A stretch of DNA of 64,000 nucleotides, taken from the NCBI GenBank assembly GCA_023055355.1, contig JALJCS010000029.1:6314001-6378000 (forward strand), written 5' to 3'. The DNA comes from Agelaius tricolor. Lineage: Eukaryota; Chordata; Aves; Passeriformes; Icteridae. The notes under the pieces were generated by a model. That model was not told the DNA's origin. It ran no database searches and saw nothing but the letters and a program-made list of their open reading frames with translations. Shown here piece by piece: positions 11,785 through 22,620 of the stretch. Position 1 is the stretch's first letter, and every line of letters begins with the position of its first letter. The translations under genes were made by a program, and so were the position numbers.

Positions 11785-12405
11785 AGGGACGGGGGATGAG
11801 GAGGGGATCCCTGGAAGGAGAGGGGGATGAGGAGGGGATCAATCCCTGGAGGGACAGGGGGATGAGGAGGGGATCAATCCCTGGAAAGAGAGGGGGATGA
11901 GGAAGGGCTCAATCCCTGGAAAGAGAGGGGGATGAGGAAGGGCTCAATCCCTGGAAAGAGAGGGGGATGAGGAAGGGCTCAATCCCTGGAAAGAGAGGGG
12001 GATGAGGAAGGGATCAATCCCTGGAAAGAGAGGGGGATGAGGAAGGGATCAATCCCTGGAAAGAGAGGGGGATGAGGAAGGGATCAATCCCTGGAAGGAG
12101 AGGGGGATGAGGAGGGGATCAATCCCTGGAAGGAGAGGGGGATGAGGAGGGGATCAATCCCTGGAAAGAGAGGGGGATGAGGAGGGGATCCCTGGAAAGA
12201 GAGGGGGATGAGGAAGGGATCCCTACAGGGATATGGGATGAAGAGGGGATCCCTGGAGGTTCAGAGAATGAGGAGGGGATCCCTGAAAGGACAGAGAGGG
12301 ATGAGGAGGGGATCTCTGAAGGTTCAGAGGATGAGGATGTGATCCCTGAAAGGACGGAGAGGGATGAGGAAGAGGTCCCTGCAGGGACAGGGGGATGAGG
12401 ATGTG
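11785..12405. repeat. 35-bp minisatellite, about 17 copies
   Basis: The unit contains GGGGGATGAGGAAGGGATCA and ATCCCTGGAAAGAGA. The middle copies are nearly identical and the edges more variable, the pattern expected when an array grows from its interior. Confidence 0.95.
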
Positions 12406-14485
12406 ATCCTAGCCTGCAGCAGGTGTTGGGAATTCCTGCAGGGATATTTGGGAGGGAAATGGGAACAGCTGGGGGAGCAGGGCCAGGCAGACACCAGGCA
12501 AGGGGTTCAGCCTGGGCTGACATTCTGAAACTCTCAGGTGCCTCACTGGGAGCCAATTGCTGCAGGCTCCCTTTGCAGCCCTTCCAGAGGGCAATCCTGG
12601 CCCTGAGATAGGTGGCACAGGGATGAATCACCCTCTGCAGATCCCTGCTCCCTGCCTGGGGTGAGCAGCTCAGGCTGCAGCCTCAGAGCACCCAATATCT
12701 AAAATTAAGATTAATCTCACCTATCCTGGAGATTTTAGCACCCTGTCTGAGGAAGCAGAATGCCATGGGAGATTGGCAGAGCAGGCTGGGTGCAAGGGGG
12801 CATTTCAAGGGGCATTTCTGATAAATTCATTCATTCCAATCTTTCACCTCAAACCAGGTGTGAAGTTCAGAGAGTGCCCAAGTGCTGGTAGAGAGAAGAG
12901 TGGCAATTACTGTAACTATAACCAGTACTCGTCCCACAAGCCCTAAACGAAGCCAAATGCTCACCTGCACTGAAGGAATGAGCAAAGCAAGACATTCAGC
13001 ATGAAATACTCCTCAGGATTTCCACTGATTTTAGAAATTCAGGCAAAACCCAAGGCAGTGCCTTCACGCTGCTGTTCCCAGCAGCCACACCAGCGATTTC
13101 CCCAGAGCCAGCAGGAAGCCCTGAGCTCTGGGACCTCCCTTAAATCACCCATGGATTGGCCACCCCTGATTCCCTCCAGCTGCTCCCACCAGCACTGGAG
13201 GGAGCAGGAGCTGCAGCTGAGCAGGCACCAGGCAATTCCCTGGATTCCCACGTGCCCTGCTGGGATGCTTGATGCTCCCAAGGCACTTTAAAAAAGAGCT
13301 TTTTAAAGTGTGAGCAGGATGGGGAGCTTCTGAGGCAGCCAGGTAGAGCTGCAGTTTTAGTTTGCTCCAAAAACACAAAAAAACCTCCAAACCATCAGAG
13401 CATCTCCATGGGAAAGCCAGGGCTGGGTGAGCAAAAAGTGAATCTTGTGCTGACTCAGACAGCTCCAGACTCCAGGGGAAGCTTTCACTGAACACTCAAG
13501 GGCCTTGTTTGGCTGCAAAGCCCTGGGTTATAGAAATGCTTCCCTTCATCAGCAGCGCCTCAGAGCAGTCCCTGTGCAGCCCCTTCGTGTGGGGCAGGGT
13601 GAGGGGAGAGCAGGACAGCCAGTGTGGGAGACTTGGGCACCTTCCAGAAGGAAACCCGAGGGCAGCAGTTGTTCCCACGGAAAACATTTCACCTGCAGGT
13701 GCTGGGAGAGGGCAAGTCTCTTCTCCTAGACCAGAGGCAAGAGGCAGATCAGACCAGCTCTTCCTTTGCCCCTCTAATTCAAGTCAAACCAGCCTTTTGT
13801 TCCCCTTTCCCCTCCCCATCCTTTTTTATCCTCTTCCATAATGGGATGTTTAAGGAAAAAAAAAAAAAAATAAAATAACCCAACCTCAAACCCTAATCAC
13901 CTTCATTTGAATTTCAAATATCCCCCTCCTGGCCTCCCCCACGCCCCAACTGACTTGGAGCTGGGAATATGGAAATTTCTCCTGCTTGCCTTAAATGTGG
14001 CTGTGCTATGAAAATCACCAGCCCTATGCAAATCCCCAGCAGCCCCAATTGCCATGGCAACCAGCTGTTTCCAGCCCAACTGCTGCAGCTTTCATTTGCC
14101 AGGGACTTGTCCTGGGGCTGTGCATGGCTGCAGGGGGAAGAGAGCAGAGGAATCCTGGAGGCTTTGAGGAAAGTTTCACGAGGGAGAGGGAGAGCCGGCC
14201 TTGGGGAGCAAAGGCGTAGCCCAGCCCTGAGCTCAGCGTGGGGCTGGGAGAGGCCAAGTTTCCTCAAAAGACTTTGGCCTGGCAAGCTGCTTCCAGCCCG
14301 GGCTGAGGAGGGAACTACAAAAGGCAGGAGGAATAAAAGCTCACAGAAAGAAATAAAAATAACAAAAAAAAAGCAGCCAAGGTGGGAGACAGCACGGGCT
14401 GAGCAGCCCAACCTGCCATCCCTCACCTGTGCTGATCCTCTCACCTGAGCTAGGGGGGACACAGGGGCTGGGACCTCCAAACCTT
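12406..14485. other. POU2F3 intron 2, unique sequence
   Basis: No gene recognised; an A-run lies at about 13856-13872. Several open frames are present but have no recognisable motif. Confidence 0.5.
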
Positions 14486-14489
14486 ATCC

Positions 14490-14985
14490 CAGCATGATCC
14501 ATCCGTTGGAAGGAGCCATCCTTGGAAGGATCCATCCTTTGGAAATATCCATCCTCTGGAAGGAGCCATGCTTTGGAAAATCCATCCTTTGGGAGGATCC
14601 ATCCTTTGGAAGGATCCCTTTGGAAGGATTCATCCTCTGGAGGGATCCATCCTTTGGAAGGCTCCATCCTTTGGAAGGAGCCATCCTTTGGAAATATCCA
14701 TCCTCTGGAAGGAGCCATGCTTTGGAAAGATCCATCCTTTGGGAGGATCCATCCTTTGGAAGGATCAATCCTTTGGAAAGATCCAATCTCTGGAAGGATC
14801 CATTCTCTGGAGGGATCCATCCTTTGGAAGGAGCCATCCTTTGGAAAGACCCATCCTTAGAAGGATCCATCCTCTGGAAGGATCCATCCTTTGGAAAGAT
14901 CCAATCTCTGGAAGGATCCATCCTCTGGAAGGATCCATCCTCTGGAAGAATCCATCCTTTGGAAGGCTTGATTTTCTGGAGGTTT
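14490..14985. repeat. 17-bp minisatellite, about 29 copies
   Basis: The unit is GGATCCATCCTTTGGAA with variants (CTCTGGAA, GGAGCCATC). Because 17 is not a multiple of three, all frames run through the same 17-residue pattern, giving parallel open frames on both strands. Confidence 0.95.
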
Positions 14986-15059
14986 AAAAGGGGCTGTCTC
15001 TCATATTCCCACGAGGATACCTGCATGGGGGCCGTCTGCAGGGGAGGCTGAGGGCAGAA

Positions 15060-15346
15060 CTCACAGCTCTGCAGGGCAGCTCCAACCTCTGCTCCCTGTG
15101 ACCCAGGGCATGGCTGGAGCTGTGCCAGGGGGATTTGGGATGGATCTCAGGGCAAGGTTCTTCCCCCAGAGGCTGCTGGCACTGCCCAGGCTCCCCAGGG
15201 AATGGGCACGGCCCTGAGGCTGCCAGAGCTCCAGGAGGGTTTGGGCAGCGCTGCCGGGGGTTTTGGGGTGTCTGAGCAGGGCCAGGAGCTGCACTGGGTG
15301 GTCCTGGGCGTCCCTCCCAGCTCAGGACATTCTGTGATCCTAAAGC
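15060..15346 (+). mobile_element. CR1 LINE 3' end, plus orientation
   Basis: CR1-typical blocks in order: GGGCATGGCTGGAGCTGTGC, AAGGTTCTTCCCCCAGAGG, CTCCCCAGGGAATGGGCACG, AGGGCCAGGAGCTGCACTGG, ending CATTCTGTGATCC. 5'-truncated and non-coding. Confidence 0.9.
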
Positions 15347-15451
15347 ACTCAGAAAAGTTACCCAGGCTGCCACCAAGAGCCCAGAGCTCCACCAACCCAC
15401 CCAGCACCATTCTGTCCCCATGCCCTTCCCCTCCAGCTCCCAGGCTCAGCC

Positions 15452-15770
15452 ACAGAATTCACAGAATTCACAGAATTCACAGAAATTCACAGAAATTCAC
15501 AGAATTCACAGAAATTCACAGAAATTCACAGAAATTCACAGAATTCACAGAAATTCCCAGAATGACCAGGTTGGAAGAGACCTTCAAGACCATCGAGTCC
15601 AAGCCAGCCCCAACCCCTCAACTCAACCCTGGCACCCAGTGCCACATCCAGGCTTTGTTAAACACACCCAGGGATGGGGACTCCACCACCTCCCCGGGCA
15701 GAACATTCCAGAACTTTCTCACCCTTTCTGGAAAAAGCTTTTTCCTGATATCCACCCTGAATTTCCTTTG
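15452..15770 (-). mobile_element. CR1 LINE 3' end with expanded tail repeat, minus orientation
   Basis: From about 15555 the plus strand reads AATGACCAGGTTGGAAGAGA and then a typical inverted CR1 end up to about 15770. The CR1 3' tail, usually two or three short copies, is expanded at 15452-15555 into about ten units of ACAGAATTC / ACAGAAATTC. Confidence 0.9.
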
Positions 15771-16800
15771 ACACAGCAACTCCCCTCATCCCAGGTGATG
15801 CCTCAGGTTTCAGCTTTTCTATTTCTCAGATTCTGCTTTAGTGTGTGGGTCTGGGTTCACATCAGGGGATGCTGAGCTCTGGGCACAGAGCAGGGACACA
15901 AAACAATTCCTGCTCCAGCTGGGCACCAAGGACAAATGATCCAAATCTCAGCCCAAGAGCACAAACCCCGTGGGCTGGAGAGAGAAAAACAAGGATGGGA
16001 CTGCAGGGGCTAAAGCTGGAATGGGACAATGAACTGCAAGATGCAAATGGAGCAGAACTGATCCAAGGGAGAGAGCCCGGGAGTGCTCGTGCATTTTGGG
16101 ACCATTTTGGGTTCATCTTGGGTTCATTTTGGGACCATTTTGGGTTCATCTTGGGTTCATTTTGTGGCCATTTTGGTTCACCTTGGGTGCAGCCCTGGCT
16201 GGGCTCTTGTGCTGCCCAAGGTGCATCCATTGATCCTTTTAACAAATCCCTGCTTTATTCTGTAACTCTGCCTTCCCAAGGCACCCCAGAGCCACCCAGC
16301 CCCTCCCCATATGTGTCCCACAGGGCACCCCACATCCCCCCAGAGCCGGGGTGCCCAGCACAGCCAGCCCTGCTGGCAGAGCCCAGCTCCTGGGGTTACA
16401 GGGTGGGGAGGGAAGATGCTGGGGCTGCCTGCAGCTATTCCCTTCCCCGTGGTTGTGTTTGAAGCGCTTCCCTATCGCCCTTTTTGTAAAAGCTTTGGCT
16501 TCCCCCCCATAGCCTCAACAGATGAAATCAAAGGGAAGTAGCTCTGCTTGGTGTAACCTGTTTTGATGGAGGAGATAACCGGGGAACAAGTGTCTGACAC
16601 AAACAAACAGACAGACAGGGGCAAGTCCCACCTCAGCGTTCTGTTGCATCAGATATCAGGGCTTAGATAAACCACAAGAAGGGGGAGATCTCTGCCCCGG
16701 GGCTGCAGGACCAGGGGCGACACTCGGCACTGCCAAGCCCCCACAGTTCCCATCAAAAAAATCAGCAGAGCTCGCTGGCATGGCTTTCATCAGTTGGAAA

Positions 16801-16849
<49 letters not shown>

Positions 16850-16904
16850 TGAAAAGAGCTCCCGGCCAAGCAGAAAACTCGCTGCTCTTCGTTACCCCCC
16901 ATGG
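15771..16904. other. POU2F3 intron 2 with small simple repeats
   Basis: Contains a short array of TTTTGGGTTCATCTTGGG-like units (about 16095-16190) and a run of 46 A at 16802-16847. No gene recognised. Confidence 0.6.
16802..16847. repeat. Poly-A run (46 bases)
   Basis: Uninterrupted A on the plus strand. No processed pseudogene was recognised in front of it, so it is treated as a simple repeat. Confidence 0.9.
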
Positions 16905-17885
16905 AGGCTCAGCCCCGGTGCCAAGGCTTGGAATGAGGCAGGGAAAGGGGAAAAGGAGCCTGAAAGCAGAGGGGTAATCCCTGCTCAGCCTGCCCCACAT
17001 CCCTGGCATGATGGGGACAGGAAACCAGCCCTTGTTGGGGCAGCTGGCTCCCCCTTTCACATATGATGAAAAAAATTCAGAGCTGAAGTTAAGGGAGGAT
17101 TAATAATTGGGCAGTGAGAAGCTTTAGAAATTATATTTTTGAAAAGAATAGTTTCTAAAATAGCAAAATTTCACTGTAACTGGTAGATCTGGGATCCAAA
17201 AACCACAAATTTCTGGAAAATAAAATCTTTTCTTTTTTTAAAAGCCCTGAAACAGCCCCAGTGACAAGGCTTGGAATCAGGCAAAGGGAAAGAAGCCTGA
17301 AAGCAGAGGGGTAATCCCTGCTCAGCCTGCCCCACATCCCTGGCGTGATGGGGATGGGAAACCAACCCTTGCTGGGGCAGCTGGTTCCCCCCTGCACGTG
17401 TGATTTAAAAAATTCAGAGCTGAAGTAAATTAATATTCACAGGGCTGGGCAGTGAGAACCCTTAGAAATTGTGTATTTTAAAATAATAGTTTGTAAAATG
17501 GCATAATTTTACTGTAACTGGTAGATTTGGGATCAAAACCCAACAAATTTCTGGAAAATAAAATCTTTTCTTTTTTTAAAAGCTCTGAAACAGCCCCAGT
17601 GACAAGGCTTGGAATCAGGCAGGGAAAGGGGAAAAGCACCCTAAAAGCAGAGGGATAATTCTCTGAATAAATGATTAAAAAAGTATTAAAAATTATTAAT
17701 GATTTAAAATTTCAGAGCTGAAGTAAAGGGGGGGGGATTAATATTCACAGGGCTGGGCAGTGAGAAGCCTTAGAAATTATATTTTTTAAATAATAGTTTG
17801 TAAAATGGCAAATTTCATTGTAACCGGTAGATTTGGGATCAAAAAACCCCAAGCTTCTGGAAAATATCATTTTTAAAAGCCCTGA
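16905..17885. repeat. Three tandem copies of a 330-340 bp segment
   Basis: Copies begin near 16910, 17250 and 17580. Shared blocks include AAGGCTTGGAAT, CTGCTCAGCCTGCCCCACAT, TTCAGAGCTGAAGT and TTTCTGGAAAATAAAATC. The third copy lacks the TCAGCCTGCCCCAC block and has AT-rich sequence in its place. Confidence 0.9.
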
Positions 17886-18764
17886 AATATTTTCTGTGGA
17901 ATTGGTGTGGATTAAAAGAATTAAAAAAAAAAAGCACTGAGATCTCCAAACCTCCTACGAAAGGCGAACGATTTTAAGAATTTTCTCAAAAAAGAAAAGC
18001 CCCCACAATTATTTCAAACACTTTCAAAGTAGAACAATGCCCCACATTACCCTTTTTTTTTTTTTTTTTTCTCTCCTTCTAAGCCTGGAATTGGCAGGGA
18101 TATGAAAGGATGAGATTATGCCTCTGCTCCTGCCACTTCCCATCAGATCTTTAGGCTTCAGTTTTAGATCAAGGGCTTGGTTTACAAAAGCATTTTGGTA
18201 CTTAATTCCTTAATTTTTCTTTTTTTTTTTTTTTCTTTTTCAAGTTCTTGGAGCCAGCCTGCATCTTTTGGTGATGAAAAACCTTTGGATATCTGCAGCT
18301 AGGAGGATTTCTAGGTGTAATATTAATTTGGTAAGAGACCTCTCCTTTTTTTTGAGGGGGAATGAGCTGTGTGGATTGGCTCAATTTGGTCGGAAATGGG
18401 AAATTCAATTAATGAGTCATCAGCAACCACTCTGAGCCTTTTCCCACATGAAGCAGGGAACCCAAACACAACATTATTAGTAAATATTCCTCCAACAATG
18501 CCTGCAAAGGAGCACAAAAACTTCCCGGGAAGCTCGGCACAAAGGGAGCTTTGTTGTTTATAAACAGAAAGGGCTGAGAAAACAACGCGGGGAAGGGTTG
18601 GGGGAAATACCTGAGCTGCACCTTGCACAGGTGAGGGACGGGTGCTGCCACCCCCCCGAGGGTCCTGCAAGGGGTCCCCAAGGGTGACAACCTCAGCAGG
18701 ACCCAAAGGACAGCCCAGCACTCTGCAGGGTCTCATTCCCCAAAGGAACCGGAGCAGATTAAAA
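17886..18764. other. POU2F3 intron 2, unique with T-runs
   Basis: Poly-T runs at about 18053-18070 and 18220-18235. No gene recognised. Confidence 0.5.
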
Positions 18765-19690
18765 AAAAAAATCACTGGGATGGCCTCAGGAAAAATAAAA
18801 AAAATGTTAAATAATCATCAGGACAGGCTCAGAAAAAATTAAAAAAATATTAAATAATCATATCAGGACAGCCTCAGAAAAAATAAAAAAAAATATTAAA
18901 TAATCATCAGGACGGCCTCAGAAAAAAAATAAAAAAAATTTAAAAATCATCAGGACGGCCTCAGAAAAAAAAAAAATTAAAAAATCACCAGGACAGCCTC
19001 AGAAAAATTAAAAAAATATTAAATAATCATATCAGGACAGCCTCAGAAAAAATAAAAAAAAATAATAAATAATCATCAGGACAGCCTCAGAAAAAATAAA
19101 AAAAAAATTAAATAATCATCAGGACGGCCTCAGAAAAAATTTTAAAAAATATTAAATAATCATCAGGACAGCCTCAGAAAAAAATTTAAAAAATATTAAA
19201 AAATCACCAGGACAGCCTCAGAAAAATTTAAAAAATATTAAATAATCATATCAGGACAGCCTCAGAAAAAATAAAAAAAAATGTTAAAAAATCATCAGGA
19301 CAGCCTCAGAAAAATTAAAAAAATATTAAATAATCATCAGGACAGCCTCAGGAAAAAAAAAATCAAAATAATAAAAAAAATCACTGGGACAGCCTCAGGA
19401 AAAAAAAAAATCAAAAAATATCCAAAAATATTTAAAAAATCATTGTGACAGCCTCAGGGAAAAAAAAAAATCATCACTGGGACAGCCTAAGAAAAAAATA
19501 TTTAAAAATAAAAAAAATCACCGGGACAGACTCAGAAAAAAAATTAAAAAATCATCACTGGGACAGCCTCAGAAAAAAAATCAAAAAATTAAAAAATCAC
19601 TGGAACAGCCTCAGAAAAAAATTTAAAAATCAAAAAATCACTGGGACATACTCAGAAAAAAAATCAAAAAATCACGGGGACAGCCTTAGC
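18765..19690. repeat. AT-rich minisatellite, about 45-60 bp units
   Basis: A short conserved core, CAGGACAGCCTCAGAAAAA, recurs about 18 times between variable (A/T)n spacers such as ATATTAAATAATCAT. The core is conserved while spacer length drifts. Confidence 0.92.
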
Positions 19691-21149
19691 AGAAAAAAGC
19701 GATTTAAACAGGTTCTTTGTGCCGCTCTTTGCAAATGAAGGAGATTTACTCGTCCTGATTTCCCTGCTTGATTTGAAGGCTCTGAGCCACCAACGCTGCT
19801 GCCGTGAATATTTTTTGTTATTTTCAAACAAATTGACTTCGCTGTTCTGCTTTCTTTTCTCAATTACCACTAGAAAGAGGCGCTGCAGCTCTCACTAATG
19901 GCTGTCTGGGATGCTTAAGCTGACAAAAAATCCGAATTTTATCCAAGCAAATGTGCTGCCAGCTTCTGGTTTAACATTTCTGACTCCCACTACATTTAAT
20001 ACCAGAATTAAATCCCCATTTTCCTTCATCTTGATTAATCCTGCCACACATCAATGAACACCAAATATTTCAGGGGGTTCCAGTTCCTGATTTAAGGGCC
20101 TGTACCAGCTCTCAGGGGTTTTTGGAGGAGCTTGGGGTGTTTGGGATGTGTTTGGTGCTGGTTTATCCCAAACCCAAATTTGGGGTGATTCGAGAGCCCT
20201 GAGCAGGAGCTGAGCTGGCCAAAGTCAGTCAGAGTTCATGGATGTGAACAGAAGCAGGTTTGACCTCTAGTTTAGATTTTGTCAAATAACTCAGTTATTG
20301 GGATTTCTGAATCAAGGGGTGAGGTTGGTCCCTTTAATCCCTTTAAAACCTGGAGTTCTCTTGCTTACCCAAAATCTCTTTTTTTTCCCTCAAATCTTAT
20401 AAGAGGAAAATCATTCCATGCAAAGTTTTCACCTGCTCTTCCACATCCCCCTGGCCCAAGCTTAGGGCTCTTCATTACTCAGAGAATATTTGGTTCCTCT
20501 ACATTTTCTCCAGCAGTTTTTGCTTTGAAAGGTGTTGATTTCTAATCCTACAGCACAGCTTTTAATAACCTTAATTTGCTGCACCTAGTGGGTGCTAAGA
20601 TGATTTCTTAGTGTTGCTCATTTGCCTACAAAGAGATGTGACCATGGCCCTTTGGGAAATTACAGGGCCTTGTAAATGGGATTCAAATCTCAGCGATCCA
20701 AATCTCACTCCAGGCAGCCCCAAAGCACAAACCTGATTTTTCGGGCGCCTGTTACACCTGGTGGTGGGCAAACCTGGCAGGAATCAGTGCTCACAGCATC
20801 ACTGGCACCTTCAAAGGATCCCCCTGAGCCTCAGCTTTCCAGATCCGAGGGATTTGGGGGCTCCGTGAGGAGCTGGAGCCTGCTCAGCATCAGGTGTGAG
20901 GTGAGAACCCAACCACACCTCTGCACCCGCTGCTGCTGCAGCTCCCAGACTGGATTTGGTTATTCCCAAATTTTTCCCTCCCATTTTTCTCCACACACAC
21001 ACAGAGCCCAAAAATGGCTGTTTTCCCTAAGGAAAAGCTCCTGGCACAACCCTGTGGATACAGAGCTGAGCTGAGTGCACCGGGGCTGTTCCAAAGCCAT
21101 CACTGCTGAGGCAGAGGAGGCAGCGAATTTCCAGATTTCTGAATTCCAC
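19691..21149. other. POU2F3 intron 2, unique sequence
   Basis: No gene or recognisable repeat seen. Confidence 0.5.
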
Positions 21150-22325
21150 ATCAGACCCACTGGGGAGGCACCCTGTGAGTGAATTTCCACCTCAAACCCA
21201 CTGAGGACATTGGGGCAGGCACTCTGTGAGCGAATTTCAAACTCAAACCTGATGGGGACATTAGACAGGCACTCTGTGAGTGAATTTCCACCTCAGACCC
21301 ACAGAGGACATTGGAGAAGCACTCTGAGCAAATTTCCATGTCAGACCTGCTGGGGACATGGGGCAGGCACTCTGTGAGCAAATTTCAAACTCAAACCTGA
21401 TGGGGACATTGGGGAGGCATTCTGTGAGCAAATTTCCACATCAGACCTGCTGGGGACATGGGGGAGGCACTCTCTGAGCAAATTTCCCTGTCAGACCCAC
21501 AGAGGACATGGGGCAGGCACTCTGTGAGCAAATTTCAAACTCAAAACCCACTGGGGACATTGGGGAGGCACTCTATGAGCTGGGGAACATGGGGGAAGCA
21601 CTCTGTGAGTGAATTTCCCTGTCAGGCCTGCTGAGGACACTGGGCAGGCACTCTGTGAGTGAATTTCCACCTGAAACCCACAGAGGACATTGGGCAGGCA
21701 CTCTCTAAGCAAAATTCCATGTCAGACCTGCTGGGGACTTTGGGGAGGCACTCTGTGAACTGTGGACACTGGGAGGGCGCTCTGTGAGTGAATTTCCACC
21801 TCAGACCCACAGAGGACATTGGGGAGGCACTCTCTAAGCAAAATTCCATGTCAGACCTGCTGGGGACATTGGGGAGGCACCCCGTGAGTGAATTTCCACC
21901 TGAAACCCACTGGGGACATTGGGGAGTCACTCTGTGAACAAATTTCAAACTCAAACCTGCTGGAGACATTGGGGAGGAACTCTGTGAGTGAATTCCCACG
22001 TCAGACCCACTGCAGACATGGGGGAGGCACCCTGTGAGCTGGGGACAATGGGGAGTCACTCTGTGAACAAATTTCAACCTCAAACCCACAGAGGACATTG
22101 GAGAGGCACTCTGTCACCTGGGGACACTGGGGAGTCACTCTGTGAACAAATTTCTATGTCAGACCCACAGAGGACATTGGAGAGGCCCTCTGTGAGCTGG
22201 GGACATTGGGGCAGGCCCTCTGTGAGCAAATTTCAGCCTCAGACCCACAGAGGACACTGAGGAGGCACCCTGTGAGTGAATTTCCATGTCAGACCCGCTG
22301 GGGACATGGGGGAGGCACTCTGGGA
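21150..22325. repeat. 50-52 bp minisatellite, about 22 copies
   Basis: The unit contains GGCACTCTGTGAGTGAATTT followed by variable CCACCTCAGACCCACAGAGG or CAAACTCAAACCTGATGGGG and GACATTGG. Some units are shortened (CTGTGAGCTGGGGACA). The array starts about 220 bp downstream of the POU2F3 exon 2 donor. Confidence 0.95.
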
Positions 22326-22551
22326 TTCGCTGCTGTCACACAGGAGGGATCTTGCATGGCTGATCAAGATACCAACGCAATCCTAGCCCTGAGCACATTC
22401 CTGATCAACTGCCAGGCTGCAAGAGCAGCAACAGGAGCCCAGAAAAAGCACGGGGGAAGAAACTTCCAGCACCCACATTCCCCTTTTTTTGTTATTTTTT
22501 TCTTTTGTTTCTCCTTGCTCTCCTGCCCCTGCCGCCCCAGACCCTCCTTAC

Positions 22552-22620
22552 CTGGCTCCACCTGGTCAGGCTCGTGCCGGGTGTCTGTGGAATCTGCAGC
22601 ATCCCCGCTCATCTTGATCT
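22552..22620 (-). CDS. POU2F3: POU2F3 coding exon 2 (residues 10-32 and split codons)
   Basis: A 69-nt exon on the minus strand with acceptor CCTTTTCCAG at 22621-22630 and donor CCAG|GTAAGG. It completes a Glu codon split after exon 1, then reads IKMSGDAADSTDTRHEPDQV followed by EP and the first base of a Gly codon. Human POU2F3 reads IKMSGDVADSTDARSTLSQV in the same position, a clear orthologous match. Phases with exon 1 (G|AG) and exon 3 (G|GC) are consistent. The segment is the acidic N-terminal region ahead of the activation and POU domains. A 50-bp minisatellite begins about 220 bp beyond its donor. Confidence 0.93.

Noticed and set aside
14484..15026. Open frames of 112-185 codons with tryptophan-rich repeats
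   Set aside because: By-products of the 17-bp minisatellite.
16802..16847. Poly-A tail of a processed pseudogene
   Set aside because: No spliced coding sequence precedes it and no target duplication was seen.
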